From contig CAZLKN010000023.1 in the NCBI GenBank assembly GCA_964560135.1, forward strand, positions 1 through 49,057: a DNA stretch of 49,057 nucleotides, given 5' to 3'. Positions 15,605 through 23,747 of this stretch are shown piece after piece. Under the pieces are notes generated by a model that was given only the letters and a program-made list of their open reading frames with translations, was not told the DNA's origin and did no database searches. The translations under genes were made by a program, and so were the position numbers. Positions within the stretch are counted from its first letter, which is position 1. Every line of letters starts with the position of its first letter. This DNA is from CAZLKN01 sp964560135. Lineage in GTDB: Bacteria > Actinomycetota > JAICYB01.

Positions 15605-16906
15605 GTGGCTCGATTCGCTTTGGGTCGGGGCCATATAGGCCTCGACGTCGGGACGACCGCCGTGCGAGCGGTGGAGATCAAGGGCGGGGAACGCAGCCCC
15701 GTCGTATCCCGGTTCGGGCAGGTCCTGCTCCCCCAGGGCGCGGTCTCCGACGGTGAGGTCCAGGACGTCGCCGCGGTCGCGGAGGCGCTCACGACGTTGT
15801 GGAAGCGCGCGGGATTCGCCTCGCGGAGCGTACGGATCGGGGTCGCGAACCGGCGGGTGGTCGTCCGGCAGATCGAGATGCCTGCGATGAGCCGGCAGGA
15901 CCTCGAGGGTGCCATCCGTTTCCAGGCGCAGGACTACATCCCGATCCCGCTCCCCGAGGCGGTCATGGATTTCGAGGTGATGGACGAGTTCGTGGGTGCC
16001 GAGGGGGATGCGCACCAGCGCATCCTCGTGGTGGCAGCCGAGCGGGTGATGATCGATCCGCTCGTGCAGGCGGTTCAGTCCGCCAAGCTCGACCCCCAGG
16101 TGGTGGAGCTCAACGCCTACCCGCTGACCCGGTCGCTGGGAGCCGAGAGCGCGGTGGCCGCCGACGCGGAGGTGATCATCGATGTCGGGGGCGGGGTCAC
16201 CAACGTCGTGATCCACCAGGGCGGCAAGATCCGGTTCACCCGTATCCTGCCCGCGCTCGGTGGAGACGACTTCACCCAGGCGATCTCCGATGCTCTTGGG
16301 CTCGCCTGGGAGGACGCGGAGGCGCTCAAGATGCGGGCCTCCGAGGTCCTCAGGCGCCGTGGTGAACCGGACGCGGACGACGCCGAGGAGCCGGCTGGGG
16401 TCGAGGACGAGGCCCCCACCGAGGAACCGGAAGACGCGCCGTTCTGGGTTGGCGGGATCGGTCCCTCCCCCCAGCCGGACGAGGAGACCGGGGTCGAGGA
16501 GCCGCCGGCCGGTGAACCGCCAGAGCTCGGGACGGAGACCGTGGAGCTCGAGGAGCCCGGACCGCCCACCCCCGACCTCGACGACGCGGAGCTCGTGGAA
16601 CGGACCCTCGACATCCTGGAGTCGGTGAGCGCGCGGTTCGCCGGGGAGATCCGCGGGTCAGTGGACTTCTATACGACCCAGGCGGGATCACTTCCGCTGC
16701 GGGCGGCCGTCCTCACCGGCGGCGGCTCGCTGCTCGGCGGGCTGATCGACCAGGTGGGCGCGGCGCTGCGGATCCCCGCCGAACCCGGAAGCGCCTTCGC
16801 GCGTGTTCCCGTCGGGAAGGTCGGGTTGAGCCCGGAACAGATCGCCGTGGCCGAGCCGTTCCTGGCCGTAGCCGTCGGACTGGCCCTCGGGGGCCTGGAG
16901 AGCTGA
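15605..16906 (+). CDS. pilM: Type IV pilus assembly protein PilM with acidic insertion
   Basis: The 433-aa actin-like ATPase sits on the cytoplasmic face and binds the N-terminus of PilN. The phosphate loops are GLDVGTTAVRAVEIK (12-26) and IIDVGGGVTNVVI (191-203), and the adenosine motif is LTGGGSLLGGL (370-380). Residues 252-325 form a Glu/Pro/Asp-rich, probably disordered stretch inside the ATPase fold; ordinary PilM is about 350 aa without it. GTG 15605 follows an AGGAG site. It is 4 bp from pilN, so pilM-pilN-pilO-pilP-like form an operon. Confidence 0.93.
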   Translation: MARFALGRGHIGLDVGTTAVRAVEIKGGERSPVVSRFGQVLLPQGAVSDGEVQDVAAVAEALTTLWKRAGFASRSVRIGVANRRVVVRQIEMPAMSRQDLEGAIRFQAQDYIPIPLPEAVMDFEVMDEFVGAEGDAHQRILVVAAERVMIDPLVQAVQSAKLDPQVVELNAYPLTRSLGAESAVAADAEVIIDVGGGVTNVVIHQGGKIRFTRILPALGGDDFTQAISDALGLAWEDAEALKMRASEVLRRRGEPDADDAEEPAGVEDEAPTEEPEDAPFWVGGIGPSPQPDEETGVEEPPAGEPPELGTETVELEEPGPPTPDLDDAELVERTLDILESVSARFAGEIRGSVDFYTTQAGSLPLRAAVLTGGGSLLGGLIDQVGAALRIPAEPGSAFARVPVGKVGLSPEQIAVAEPFLAVAVGLALGGLES

Positions 16907-16910
16907 CGCC

Positions 16911-17525
16911 ATGGCCCGGATCAACCTCCTTCCTCCCGAGATCGCCATCCGGCAGCGAGAGCGCCGGATGGTGCTGCTGTTCGCCGCCGCTTGCGGTGTG
17001 GTGCTGCTCTTCCTGGTCGGCATCTGGTTCATCCAGCGGGGGACCATCTCCTCGGAGGAGGAGGAGCTGCAACGGCTCCAGGCCGACCGCGCCCGGCTGC
17101 AGGCGGAGGTCGCCCAGCTCCAGCAGTTCGGCGAACTCCAGGCCAACGTGGAGGGGACGCGCCAGACGCTGGCGGCGGCCCTCGCCGGGGACGTGGCCTG
17201 GTCATCGTTCCTCAACGACCTGTCGCTGATCATGCCCGACAACTCCTGGCTGACCAATCTCTCGCTCAACGCAGCCGCCGCGCAGGCGCCCACCGGCGAG
17301 CCCGCCTTCGGAACCACGACCTTCCAGGGGTTCGTCTTCGATTTCCCCGGTCTGGCCGGCTGGCTGACCCGCATGACCCAGATCGACGGCCTCACGTTCG
17401 TCTACCTCACCACCGGCACGAGGCAGGAGCTCTTCGAACGGGAGGTTGTGTCCTTCGGCGCGAACGCGAGCGTCACCGAGCTGCTGTTGTCCCGTCGATG
17501 CCAGGAGGACCGACCGTGCCCATGA
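16911..17525 (+). CDS. pilN: Type IV pilus assembly protein PilN
   Basis: The 204-aa bitopic protein starts MARINLLPPE, the INLLP motif that docks into PilM. A membrane helix (about 20-42) is followed by a coiled coil (EEEELQRLQADRARLQAEVAQLQ) and a small extracytoplasmic ferredoxin-like domain. It forms the alignment subcomplex with PilM and PilO. The C-terminal residues (LSRRCQEDRPCP) run into the pilO start region and may be an artefact of overlapping reading. It overlaps pilO by 4 or 10 bp depending on the pilO start. Confidence 0.92.
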   Translation: MARINLLPPEIAIRQRERRMVLLFAAACGVVLLFLVGIWFIQRGTISSEEEELQRLQADRARLQAEVAQLQQFGELQANVEGTRQTLAAALAGDVAWSSFLNDLSLIMPDNSWLTNLSLNAAAAQAPTGEPAFGTTTFQGFVFDFPGLAGWLTRMTQIDGLTFVYLTTGTRQELFEREVVSFGANASVTELLLSRRCQEDRPCP

Positions 17526-18178
17526 GGACGCGTGCCGTGCTCGTCGGTGTGGTCTTCGTCCTCTTCGTCGTGCTGTGGTTCTTCTTCATGTTCCGTCCGA
17601 ACCAGGCGAGGATCGCGGAACTGCGGGACCAGCAGACGGCCACGCAGCACGAGATCGATTCCCTGCAGGCGCAGCTCACCCGCCTGCAGGAGCTGCGCGA
17701 CCGCGAGCCGGAACTCCGGGCCGAGCTGCTCCGTCTCCAGGACGCCTTGCCGTCCGACCCTCGCCTTCCGGACTTCATCCTCCAGATCCACGAGGCGGCG
17801 AACCTCGCCGGGGTGGAGTTCCTGTCCATCACCCCGAGCCTGCCGGCGGAGTTCACCCCTGCCGCGGACGCGCCCGCGCCGCCCCAGCCGCTCCAAGCCG
17901 TGGCCGTGACGATCTCGACCACCGGGCGGTACTTCGCGCTCGAGGACTTCATCATCCGCATCGAGCGGCTCCGGCGGGCCGTCCGGATCAACAGCTTCAC
18001 TCTCGCTCCCGGCGGGGAGGAGGACCCTGTGGGCGCCTCTCCGACGCTGTCGGTGTCCTTCCAGATGCAGATGTTCGTGGGTGGGGTCCCGGGTCCCGCC
18101 CCGGCGCCCGAGCAGACCGACGAGACGACCGTGGCTCCGACCCCCGAGCCCGCCCCCGTCGAGGAGCAGGAGGGCTAG
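17516..18178 (+). CDS. pilO: Type IV pilus assembly protein PilO
   Basis: The 220-aa bitopic protein has an N-terminal membrane helix (VLVGVVFVLFVVLWFFFMF), a coiled coil (ARIAELRDQQTATQHEIDSL and following), then a PilO core (LPDFILQIHEAANLAGVEF, TISTTGRYFALEDFIIRIERL) and an acidic, Pro-rich C-terminal tail. It pairs with PilN. GTG 17516 has AGGAGG at an ideal 7-nt spacing; ATG 17522 in the same frame makes an ATGA overlap with pilN but 13-nt spacing. The two starts differ by two residues. Confidence 0.92.
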   Translation: MPMRTRAVLVGVVFVLFVVLWFFFMFRPNQARIAELRDQQTATQHEIDSLQAQLTRLQELRDREPELRAELLRLQDALPSDPRLPDFILQIHEAANLAGVEFLSITPSLPAEFTPAADAPAPPQPLQAVAVTISTTGRYFALEDFIIRIERLRRAVRINSFTLAPGGEEDPVGASPTLSVSFQMQMFVGGVPGPAPAPEQTDETTVAPTPEPAPVEEQEG

Positions 18179-18182
18179 CGCC

Positions 18183-18734
18183 GTGGCCAGCGCGGAGGAA
18201 CGTCGGATCAAGCCCCTCTACATCGCGTTGGGTGCGGTGGCGCTGGTGGCCGTGATCGCGATGGTCATGCTGAACCTCGCGGGCGGTGACGATCCGCCCC
18301 CGATCTCCACGCCGCCCGTGGCCCAGCCTCCCACGGCGCCCGAACCCACACCGGAGCCGACGCCGCCGATCGAGGACATGGAGGTGTTCGAGATCTTCGA
18401 GGGCCGGGATCCCTTCCGGCCGCTCGTGTTCCCTCCGCCCCCCGAGCCCCCGCCCGGCGAGTCGCCGCCGGGGGCCACGCCGGCGCCCGGCGCCACCCCG
18501 GCGCCGCCGACCCCCGTCCCGCCGCGCTCCGGCGTGCAGGTGGAGGTCCTGTCCGTGGCGGATGACGAGTCGAGCGCAACCGTGCGGGTGGGCTCGGAGG
18601 TCCACCGGGACGCCAGGCCCGGCGAGACCCTCTCCGCGGGCGTGGCCGTGGTGCGGATCGAGGGCAGCTGCGTGGACTTCAGGCGCGACGGGGGCACCTT
18701 CCGGCTCTGCGAGGGCGAGCAGGTCCTGAAGTGA
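18183..18734 (+). CDS. PilP-like bitopic protein at the end of the pilMNO operon
   Basis: The 183-aa protein has one membrane helix (PLYIALGAVALVAVIAMVMLNL), a long Pro/Thr/Ala-rich linker interrupted by FEIFEGRDPFRPLVF, and a C-terminal beta domain with two cysteines (GSCVDF and RLCEGE). The RDPF-P motif is the best mark of PilP-type proteins, which bind the PilN-PilO dimer; here it is anchored by a helix instead of a lipobox. In a monoderm there is no PilQ secretin, so it may act on PilNO alone. GTG 18183 has AGGAGG 9 nt upstream. The PilP assignment rests on a short motif and position. Confidence 0.65.
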   Translation: MASAEERRIKPLYIALGAVALVAVIAMVMLNLAGGDDPPPISTPPVAQPPTAPEPTPEPTPPIEDMEVFEIFEGRDPFRPLVFPPPPEPPPGESPPGATPAPGATPAPPTPVPPRSGVQVEVLSVADDESSATVRVGSEVHRDARPGETLSAGVAVVRIEGSCVDFRRDGGTFRLCEGEQVLK

Positions 18735-18763
18735 CGGCCGCGGCTCCGGATCCGGCCGGCCGG

Positions 18764-18769
18764 TAGACT
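18764..18769 (+). promoter_or_regulatory. -10 box for a leaderless aroC transcript
   Basis: TAGACT ends 7 bp before the aroC ATG and no Shine-Dalgarno is present, so transcription would begin at or within a base of the start codon. No clear -35 is seen. Confidence 0.45.
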
Positions 18770-18776
18770 TCCTTCT

Positions 18777-19940
18777 ATGGACAGACTCCGGTACCTGACT
18801 GCCGGCGAGTCGCACGGGCCCGCCCTGACCTGCGTGGTGGAGGGGCTGCCCGCCGGCCTGCACGTCCCGCGGGAACGCATCGCCGAGGAGCTACGCCGCC
18901 GGCGCATGGGGTACGGGCGGGGCGCCCGGATGAAGCTCGAGGCCGACGACTTCGAGATCCTCGGGGGCGTCAGGCACGGGGTCACGCTCGGCGCCCCCGT
19001 TTCGGTCCTCGTCCGGAACACGGAGTGGGACAAATGGTCCGAGGTGATGTCGGTGGAGCCGGTGGATGAGGCGCCACGTGCACTCACCCGGCCCCGGCCC
19101 GGCCACGCCGACCTGGTGGGGATGCTCAAGTACGGCCACCGCGACGCCCGCAACGTGCTCGAGCGGGCCTCCGCGCGGGAGACCACGGCGCGAACCGTGG
19201 CCGGAACCCTGGCGCGCCTGCTGCTGGAGGAGATCGGGGTGCGGTTCGTGAGTCACGTGGTCGCCGTCGGCGACGTCGCTCTGCCCGCCGAAGTCCTGCC
19301 TGCCGTGGGGGACCAGGACCGGATCGAGGCGTCCCCGGTCCGGTGCGCAGACCCCGCCACCGAGGAGCGGATGATCGAGGCCATCGAAGCCGCCAAAGCC
19401 GACGGAGACACACTCGGGGGCGTCTTCGAGGTCGTGGTGCACGGGCTCCCCCCGGGGCTCGGATCCTACGTCCACTGGGACCGGAAGATCGACGGACGTC
19501 TGGCCCAGGCCCTGCTGTCGATCAACGCGATGAAGGGCGTCGGCGTCGGTGACGGGTTCGACAATGCGCGTGTGCGTGGATCCGAGGCCCACGACGAGAT
19601 CCTGTGGTCCGAGGACCGCGGCTACCACCGGCCGAGCGGCCGTTCCGGCGGCGTGGAGGGCGGGATGACCACGGGCGAGCCCCTCCGGGTCCGCGTGGCG
19701 ATGAAGCCGCTGTCCACGCTCCGCAAGGCACTGCGGACGGTGGACGTCGAAACCAAGGAGGAGGCCGTCGCCATCGTCGAGCGGACCGACACGTGTGCGG
19801 TGCCGTCCGCCTGTGTGATCGGCGAAGCCGTGGCGGCGTTCACCCTGGCCGAGGCGGCACTGGAGAAGTTCGGAGGCGACTCGCTGGACGAGTTCGTGAG
19901 CGCACATCGGAGCTGGCTCGAAACCCTCCAGAAGGCCTGA
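18777..19940 (+). CDS. aroC: Chorismate synthase
   Basis: The 387-aa FMN-dependent enzyme converts EPSP to chorismate. It shows the family start LRYLTAGESHGPALTCVVEGLPAG, RRRMGYGRGARMKLE, RPGHADLVGMLKYGH and the late GGMTTGEPLRVRVAMKPLSTL. Length is normal. It has no Shine-Dalgarno but a -10 box 7 bp upstream, suggesting leaderless expression. It heads aroC-aroKB-aroQ-pepQ; the next gene starts 2 bp after its stop. Confidence 0.97.
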   Translation: MDRLRYLTAGESHGPALTCVVEGLPAGLHVPRERIAEELRRRRMGYGRGARMKLEADDFEILGGVRHGVTLGAPVSVLVRNTEWDKWSEVMSVEPVDEAPRALTRPRPGHADLVGMLKYGHRDARNVLERASARETTARTVAGTLARLLLEEIGVRFVSHVVAVGDVALPAEVLPAVGDQDRIEASPVRCADPATEERMIEAIEAAKADGDTLGGVFEVVVHGLPPGLGSYVHWDRKIDGRLAQALLSINAMKGVGVGDGFDNARVRGSEAHDEILWSEDRGYHRPSGRSGGVEGGMTTGEPLRVRVAMKPLSTLRKALRTVDVETKEEAVAIVERTDTCAVPSACVIGEAVAAFTLAEAALEKFGGDSLDEFVSAHRSWLETLQKA

Positions 19941-19942
19941 GC

Positions 19943-21631
19943 GTGGGCGCTCCGGCCGCGCCCGTCGGCAACATCGTGCTCGTGGGCTTCATGGGATCGG
20001 GGAAGACCGAAGTCGGCCGGCGGCTCGCCGAGCGGACGGGGCGCCGCTTCCTCGACACCGACGAGCTCATCGAGTCGACGGGTGCGTCCATCCGCGACAT
20101 CTTCGCCTCGGAAGGGGAAACCGGGTTCCGGCGGCGGGAACGCGAGGCGATCGCCAAAGCCGCGCGCACCCGTCGGACGATCATCGCGACCGGCGGGGGA
20201 GCCGTTCTGGACCCGGTCAACGTCAAGGCCCTCAAACGCTCCGGCGTCCTCGTGTACCTGCGCCTGGGCGCCGACGAACTGGTCGGGCGGCTCGAAGGAT
20301 CGCAGGACCGGCCGCTGCTCGACGACGAGTTGGGGGCGAAGAACACCGACGCCGCGGACGCGCGCCGGCGGCTGGGGACCCGTGTCCGCAAGCTCCTGAA
20401 GGCCAGGGAGTCCGTCTACGAGGAGGTCGCCGACCTCGTGGTGGGGTGCAACGGTCTCGGTCCGGAACCGATCGTGGGGGAGATCCTGCGGCTGGCGGCG
20501 TTGACACCGGAGCCGACGGGCGCGATCGAGCGGGTAACGGTGGGGTTCGATCCTCCCTACGACGTGGTCGTCGGCTCGGGGCTCCTGGAGCGGATCGAGG
20601 AGCACGTCGGCTTCCCGGCCGGCGTCGAGAAGCTCGGCGTGATCTCCCATCCCCGGGTGAAGCGTTTGTGGGGCCAGGCGGTCGCATCGGGGCTCGGCTC
20701 CCGGGGGCCGATCGTCTGGCTCACATTCCCCGAAGGCGAGGAGCGCAAGACCGGGGAGACCGCCACCCGGCTCGATCGCCAGCTCGCACGGGCGGCGTTC
20801 CATCGCACGGACGCGATCGTGGCGCTGGGCGGAGGAGTGGTGGGAGACGTGGCGGGATTCGTGGCCAGCACCTACGTGCGGGGCATCCCGCTCCTGCAGG
20901 TGCCCACCACGCTGCTGGCGATGGTGGATGCCGCGATCGGGGGCAAGACTGGTGTGAACCTCCCCGAGGGCAAGAACCTGGTCGGCACCTTCCACCAACC
21001 CTTCGGGGTCGTGGCCGACCTGGACACGCTCCGGAGCCTGCCGGAACGGGAGCTTCGCGGTGGCCTGGCCGAGGTCGCGAAGTACGCGCTGATCGCCGAG
21101 CCGGAGCTCGGAGAGCTGGTTGTGGAGCAGGCGGACGCGATCTTCGCCCGGGAGGCCGTCCTCCGTCCGATCGTGGTGCGTTCGGCGGCCATCAAGGCTC
21201 GCGTGGTGGCCGCCGACGAGCGCGAGGGCGGGATCCGCGCCATCCTGAACTACGGCCACACCCTCGGGCACGCGCTCGAGGGGCTGGCCCTGGCCGGGCG
21301 GCTGCCCGCGCGGCGCGGCGCGGGGACCCGCCTCCATCACGGCGAAGCCATCGCCGTGGGCATGGTGTTCGCCGCGTGGGTCTCCGTGCTGATGGGGCTG
21401 GCTCGCGAGGAGATGGTCGCGGAGCATCGTCGGCTGCTGGCCGCCGTTGGGCTCCCCACGGCATGGCCGGGCCTGTCGTGGGAGGATGTCCGCCGGTTCC
21501 TCGTGCTGGACAAGAAGTACGCGGGTGGGACGCGGCTCGTGCTCCTGCGGGCCCCGGGGGACCCCGTCGTGCAGGGTGACGTGGGCGAGGATGTGCTGAT
21601 CGAGGCGCTGCGACGCGTGACGGAGGGATGA
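19943..21631 (+). CDS. aroKB: Bifunctional shikimate kinase / 3-dehydroquinate synthase fusion
   Basis: One 562-aa reading frame joins two shikimate-pathway enzymes. Residues 10-180 are shikimate kinase: P-loop GFMGSGKTE (15-23), DTDELIE for shikimate and magnesium, GFRRRERE, the GGGAV loop and a DRPLL lid region. After a short linker around 182-195, the rest is dehydroquinate synthase: the NAD-dependent domain with ALGGGVVGDVAGFVASTYVRG, then KTGVNLPEGKNLVG, ILNYGHTLGHALE and HHGEAIAVGM with metal-binding histidines. GTG 19943 is the only plausible start; the Shine-Dalgarno is weak, so coupling to aroC is likely. Fused aroK-aroB genes are known in some actinobacteria such as bifidobacteria. 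Confidence 0.95.
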   Translation: MGAPAAPVGNIVLVGFMGSGKTEVGRRLAERTGRRFLDTDELIESTGASIRDIFASEGETGFRRREREAIAKAARTRRTIIATGGGAVLDPVNVKALKRSGVLVYLRLGADELVGRLEGSQDRPLLDDELGAKNTDAADARRRLGTRVRKLLKARESVYEEVADLVVGCNGLGPEPIVGEILRLAALTPEPTGAIERVTVGFDPPYDVVVGSGLLERIEEHVGFPAGVEKLGVISHPRVKRLWGQAVASGLGSRGPIVWLTFPEGEERKTGETATRLDRQLARAAFHRTDAIVALGGGVVGDVAGFVASTYVRGIPLLQVPTTLLAMVDAAIGGKTGVNLPEGKNLVGTFHQPFGVVADLDTLRSLPERELRGGLAEVAKYALIAEPELGELVVEQADAIFAREAVLRPIVVRSAAIKARVVAADEREGGIRAILNYGHTLGHALEGLALAGRLPARRGAGTRLHHGEAIAVGMVFAAWVSVLMGLAREEMVAEHRRLLAAVGLPTAWPGLSWEDVRRFLVLDKKYAGGTRLVLLRAPGDPVVQGDVGEDVLIEALRRVTEG

Positions 21632-22074
21632 GGATGCGGATCCTGGTCGTGCACGGGCCGAACCTGAATCTGCTCGGCGAGCGGCAGCCCGAGGTGTACG
21701 GAGCCTCCACGCTTGCGGAGATCGACGCCATGGTGCGGCAGGCAGCCGAGGAGCGGGGCCACGACCTGGAGGCCTTCCAGTCCAATCACGAGGGCGAGCT
21801 GATCGACCGTCTGCACGCGGGTCGGGGTGCCGTCGAGGGGGCTCTCCTGAACCCGGGGGCCCTCGGCCATTACTCGATCGCGTTGCGCGACGCGATCGAA
21901 GCGGTCGGCTACCCCGTGGTGGAGGTACACCTCTCCAACGTGTTCGCGCGCGAAGCCTTCCGGCGCCGGTTGGTGATCTCGGAGGTGTGTGCGGGTGTGG
22001 TGTCGGGGTTCGGTCCGCGCTCGTATACGGTCGGATTGGACGCGTTGCTCCGGATCCTGGAAGGAGAGCGATGA
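21628..22074 (+). CDS. aroQ: Type II 3-dehydroquinate dehydratase
   Basis: The 148-aa enzyme forms 3-dehydroshikimate and is normally dodecameric. Motifs are ILVVHGPNLNLLGERQPEVYG with the catalytic tyrosine, FQSNHEGELIDRLH, LLNPGALGHYSIALRDAI and VEVHLSNVFAREAFRRR with the active-site histidine. It overlaps aroKB by ATGA and pepQ by ATGA, so translation is coupled through all three. A second in-frame ATG two codons later is equally possible. Confidence 0.96.
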   Translation: MRMRILVVHGPNLNLLGERQPEVYGASTLAEIDAMVRQAAEERGHDLEAFQSNHEGELIDRLHAGRGAVEGALLNPGALGHYSIALRDAIEAVGYPVVEVHLSNVFAREAFRRRLVISEVCAGVVSGFGPRSYTVGLDALLRILEGER

Positions 22075-23156
22075 GCGAGCAGGGAGCAGCCGGACGGAGG
22101 CGATCGGCGATCGAGGACCTCGGAGACCTCGCCGACGCGCTCCTGGTCACGGAGATGACGAACGTCCGCTACCTGACGGGTTTCACCGGCTCCAACGCGC
22201 AGCTCCTGCTCGGGGCGGACCCCGTGTTCTTCACCGACGGGCGGTACACCGAACAGTCCCGGACGCAGGTCCCCGACCTCGAGCGCGTCATCTACGGCGG
22301 TTCGCGGTTCGTAGCCGAGCTCGGCGAGGCGCTCGGCACAGCCGGGATCAAACGTCTGGGGGTGGAGGAGGCGAACACGACGCTGGCCTCCCACCGGAAG
22401 CTCGCCGAGGGCCTCGAGGGCGTCGATCTCGTACCGATCAGCGGCCTGGTGGAGAAGATCCGGATGCGCAAGGACGCGGAGGAGATCGGGGCGATCGCCC
22501 GGGCGCAGCGGATCGCAGAGGCTGCCGTGGAGGGCGTCCTGATCGGCTGGGAGGGCGGAACGGAGGTCGACCTGGCCCTCGCTCTCGAGTGGGCGGTCAG
22601 GACCGGGGGCGCGCAGGGGATGGCCTTCGAGGTGATCGTCGCGAGCGGCCCGCACGCTGCGCTGCCACACGCCCAGCCGCGAGACGTCCCCGTCGAGCCC
22701 GACCTGCTGCTGATCGACATCGGGGCCCGCGTCGACGGGTACTGTTCGGACATGACCCGCACCTATCTCGGTGCGGCCCCGGACCCGCTGCCCGAAGCCC
22801 ACGGGGCCGTCGTCCGGGCCCTCGAGGCGGCTGTGGCGGTGATCCGGCCCGGCGTCCGCGCCGGGGACGTCGACGCGGCAGCCAGAGGCGTTCTGGCGGG
22901 AGAGGGGCTCGCGGAGGCGTTCGTCCATTCCACAGGCCATGCCGTGGGACTGGACATCCACGAGGGCCCCCGCCTGTCCGCCGAGTCCGATGACGTCCTG
23001 GAGGAGGGGATGGTCGTCACGGTGGAGCCGGGCGTGTACCTCCCGGGGCTCGGTGGGATCCGGGTGGAGGATCTCGTGGTCGTCCGCGCCGACGGGGCCG
23101 AGGTCCTCACCGCGCTGCCGCGTGGACCCCAGCGACCGTCGCGGGTAGGCTCGTAG
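22071..23156 (+). CDS. pepQ: M24B-family Xaa-Pro peptidase
   Basis: The 361-aa protein has an N-terminal creatinase-like domain (LTGFTGSNAQLL, FTDGRYTEQSR) and a pita-bread C-terminal domain. The five metal ligands are visible as D216, D227, H290, E319 and E333 (DIGARVDGYCSDMTRT, HSTGHAVGLDIHE, VTVEPGVY, RVEDLVVV). It releases or splits X-Pro peptides in the cytoplasm. AAGGAG precedes the ATG and it overlaps aroQ by ATGA. Its position before efp is conserved across actinobacteria. Confidence 0.93.
   Translation: MSEQGAAGRRRSAIEDLGDLADALLVTEMTNVRYLTGFTGSNAQLLLGADPVFFTDGRYTEQSRTQVPDLERVIYGGSRFVAELGEALGTAGIKRLGVEEANTTLASHRKLAEGLEGVDLVPISGLVEKIRMRKDAEEIGAIARAQRIAEAAVEGVLIGWEGGTEVDLALALEWAVRTGGAQGMAFEVIVASGPHAALPHAQPRDVPVEPDLLLIDIGARVDGYCSDMTRTYLGAAPDPLPEAHGAVVRALEAAVAVIRPGVRAGDVDAAARGVLAGEGLAEAFVHSTGHAVGLDIHEGPRLSAESDDVLEEGMVVTVEPGVYLPGLGGIRVEDLVVVRADGAEVLTALPRGPQRPSRVGS
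23146..23151 (+). promoter_or_regulatory. Candidate -10 box for efp
   Basis: TAGGCT lies inside the end of pepQ, 10 bp before the efp ATG. No Shine-Dalgarno is seen in the 5-bp gap, so a near-leaderless efp transcript is likely. Confidence 0.35.
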
Positions 23157-23161
23157 CCGCC

Positions 23162-23740
23162 ATGGCCGGAGAGAACATCAACACCAACGATCTCAAGCGT
23201 GGGATGGCCCTCCAGCTCTCGGAGGGGCTCTTCCAGGTGCTCGAGTTCCAGCACCACAAGCCGGGCAAAGGCCAGGCGGTGGTGCGCACGAAGCTGCGGA
23301 ACCTCAAGTCCGGTGCCGTACTCGAACGCACCTTCAACTCCGACACCAAGGTCGGGCTGGCCATCCTGGACCGTCGCGAGATGCAGTATCTGTACGCCGA
23401 CGGCGATCAGTTCGTGTTCATGGACAACGAGAGCTACGAACAGACCAGCCTGTCCACTGAGGACATCGGTACCGACGAGGTCCGGTTCCTCGTGGAGGGC
23501 ACGGCCGTGCAGGTGGCGTTCCACGACGGCACACCGGTGTCGGTGGACATGCCGACCACCGTCGATCTGCGCGTGAGCCACACCGACCCCGGGTTGAAGG
23601 GCGACCGGTCGTCCGCGGGGACCAAGCCAGCCGATGTGGAGACCGGCACCACGGTCCAGGTGCCGTTGTTCGTGAATAGCGGCGACGTGGTCCGGATCGA
23701 CACGCGGACGGGCGAGTACGTCACCCGCGTGCAAGAGTAG
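23162..23740 (+). CDS. efp: Elongation factor P
   Basis: The 192-aa three-domain protein relieves ribosome stalling at polyproline. The domain I loop reads HHKPGKGQA with K36 at the tip position that in other bacteria is lysylated or rhamnosylated. Actinobacterial EF-P is reported to work with an unmodified residue in a proline-containing loop, and no modification gene is seen here. The signature block is PLFVNSGDVVRIDTRTGEYV. The many Pro-rich proteins in this window (Lgt tail, PilO, PilP-like, PilM insert) would be clients. Confidence 0.97.
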   Translation: MAGENINTNDLKRGMALQLSEGLFQVLEFQHHKPGKGQAVVRTKLRNLKSGAVLERTFNSDTKVGLAILDRREMQYLYADGDQFVFMDNESYEQTSLSTEDIGTDEVRFLVEGTAVQVAFHDGTPVSVDMPTTVDLRVSHTDPGLKGDRSSAGTKPADVETGTTVQVPLFVNSGDVVRIDTRTGEYVTRVQE

Positions 23741-23747
23741 GTCGCCG

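Noticed and set aside
19622..22150. An 842-codon open frame on the minus strand opposite aroC-aroKB-aroQ
   Set aside because: It lies antisense to four well-recognised enzymes and its translation is low-complexity Arg/Pro/His/Gly text with no family motif. High GC at third codon positions produces such stop-free shadows throughout this window.
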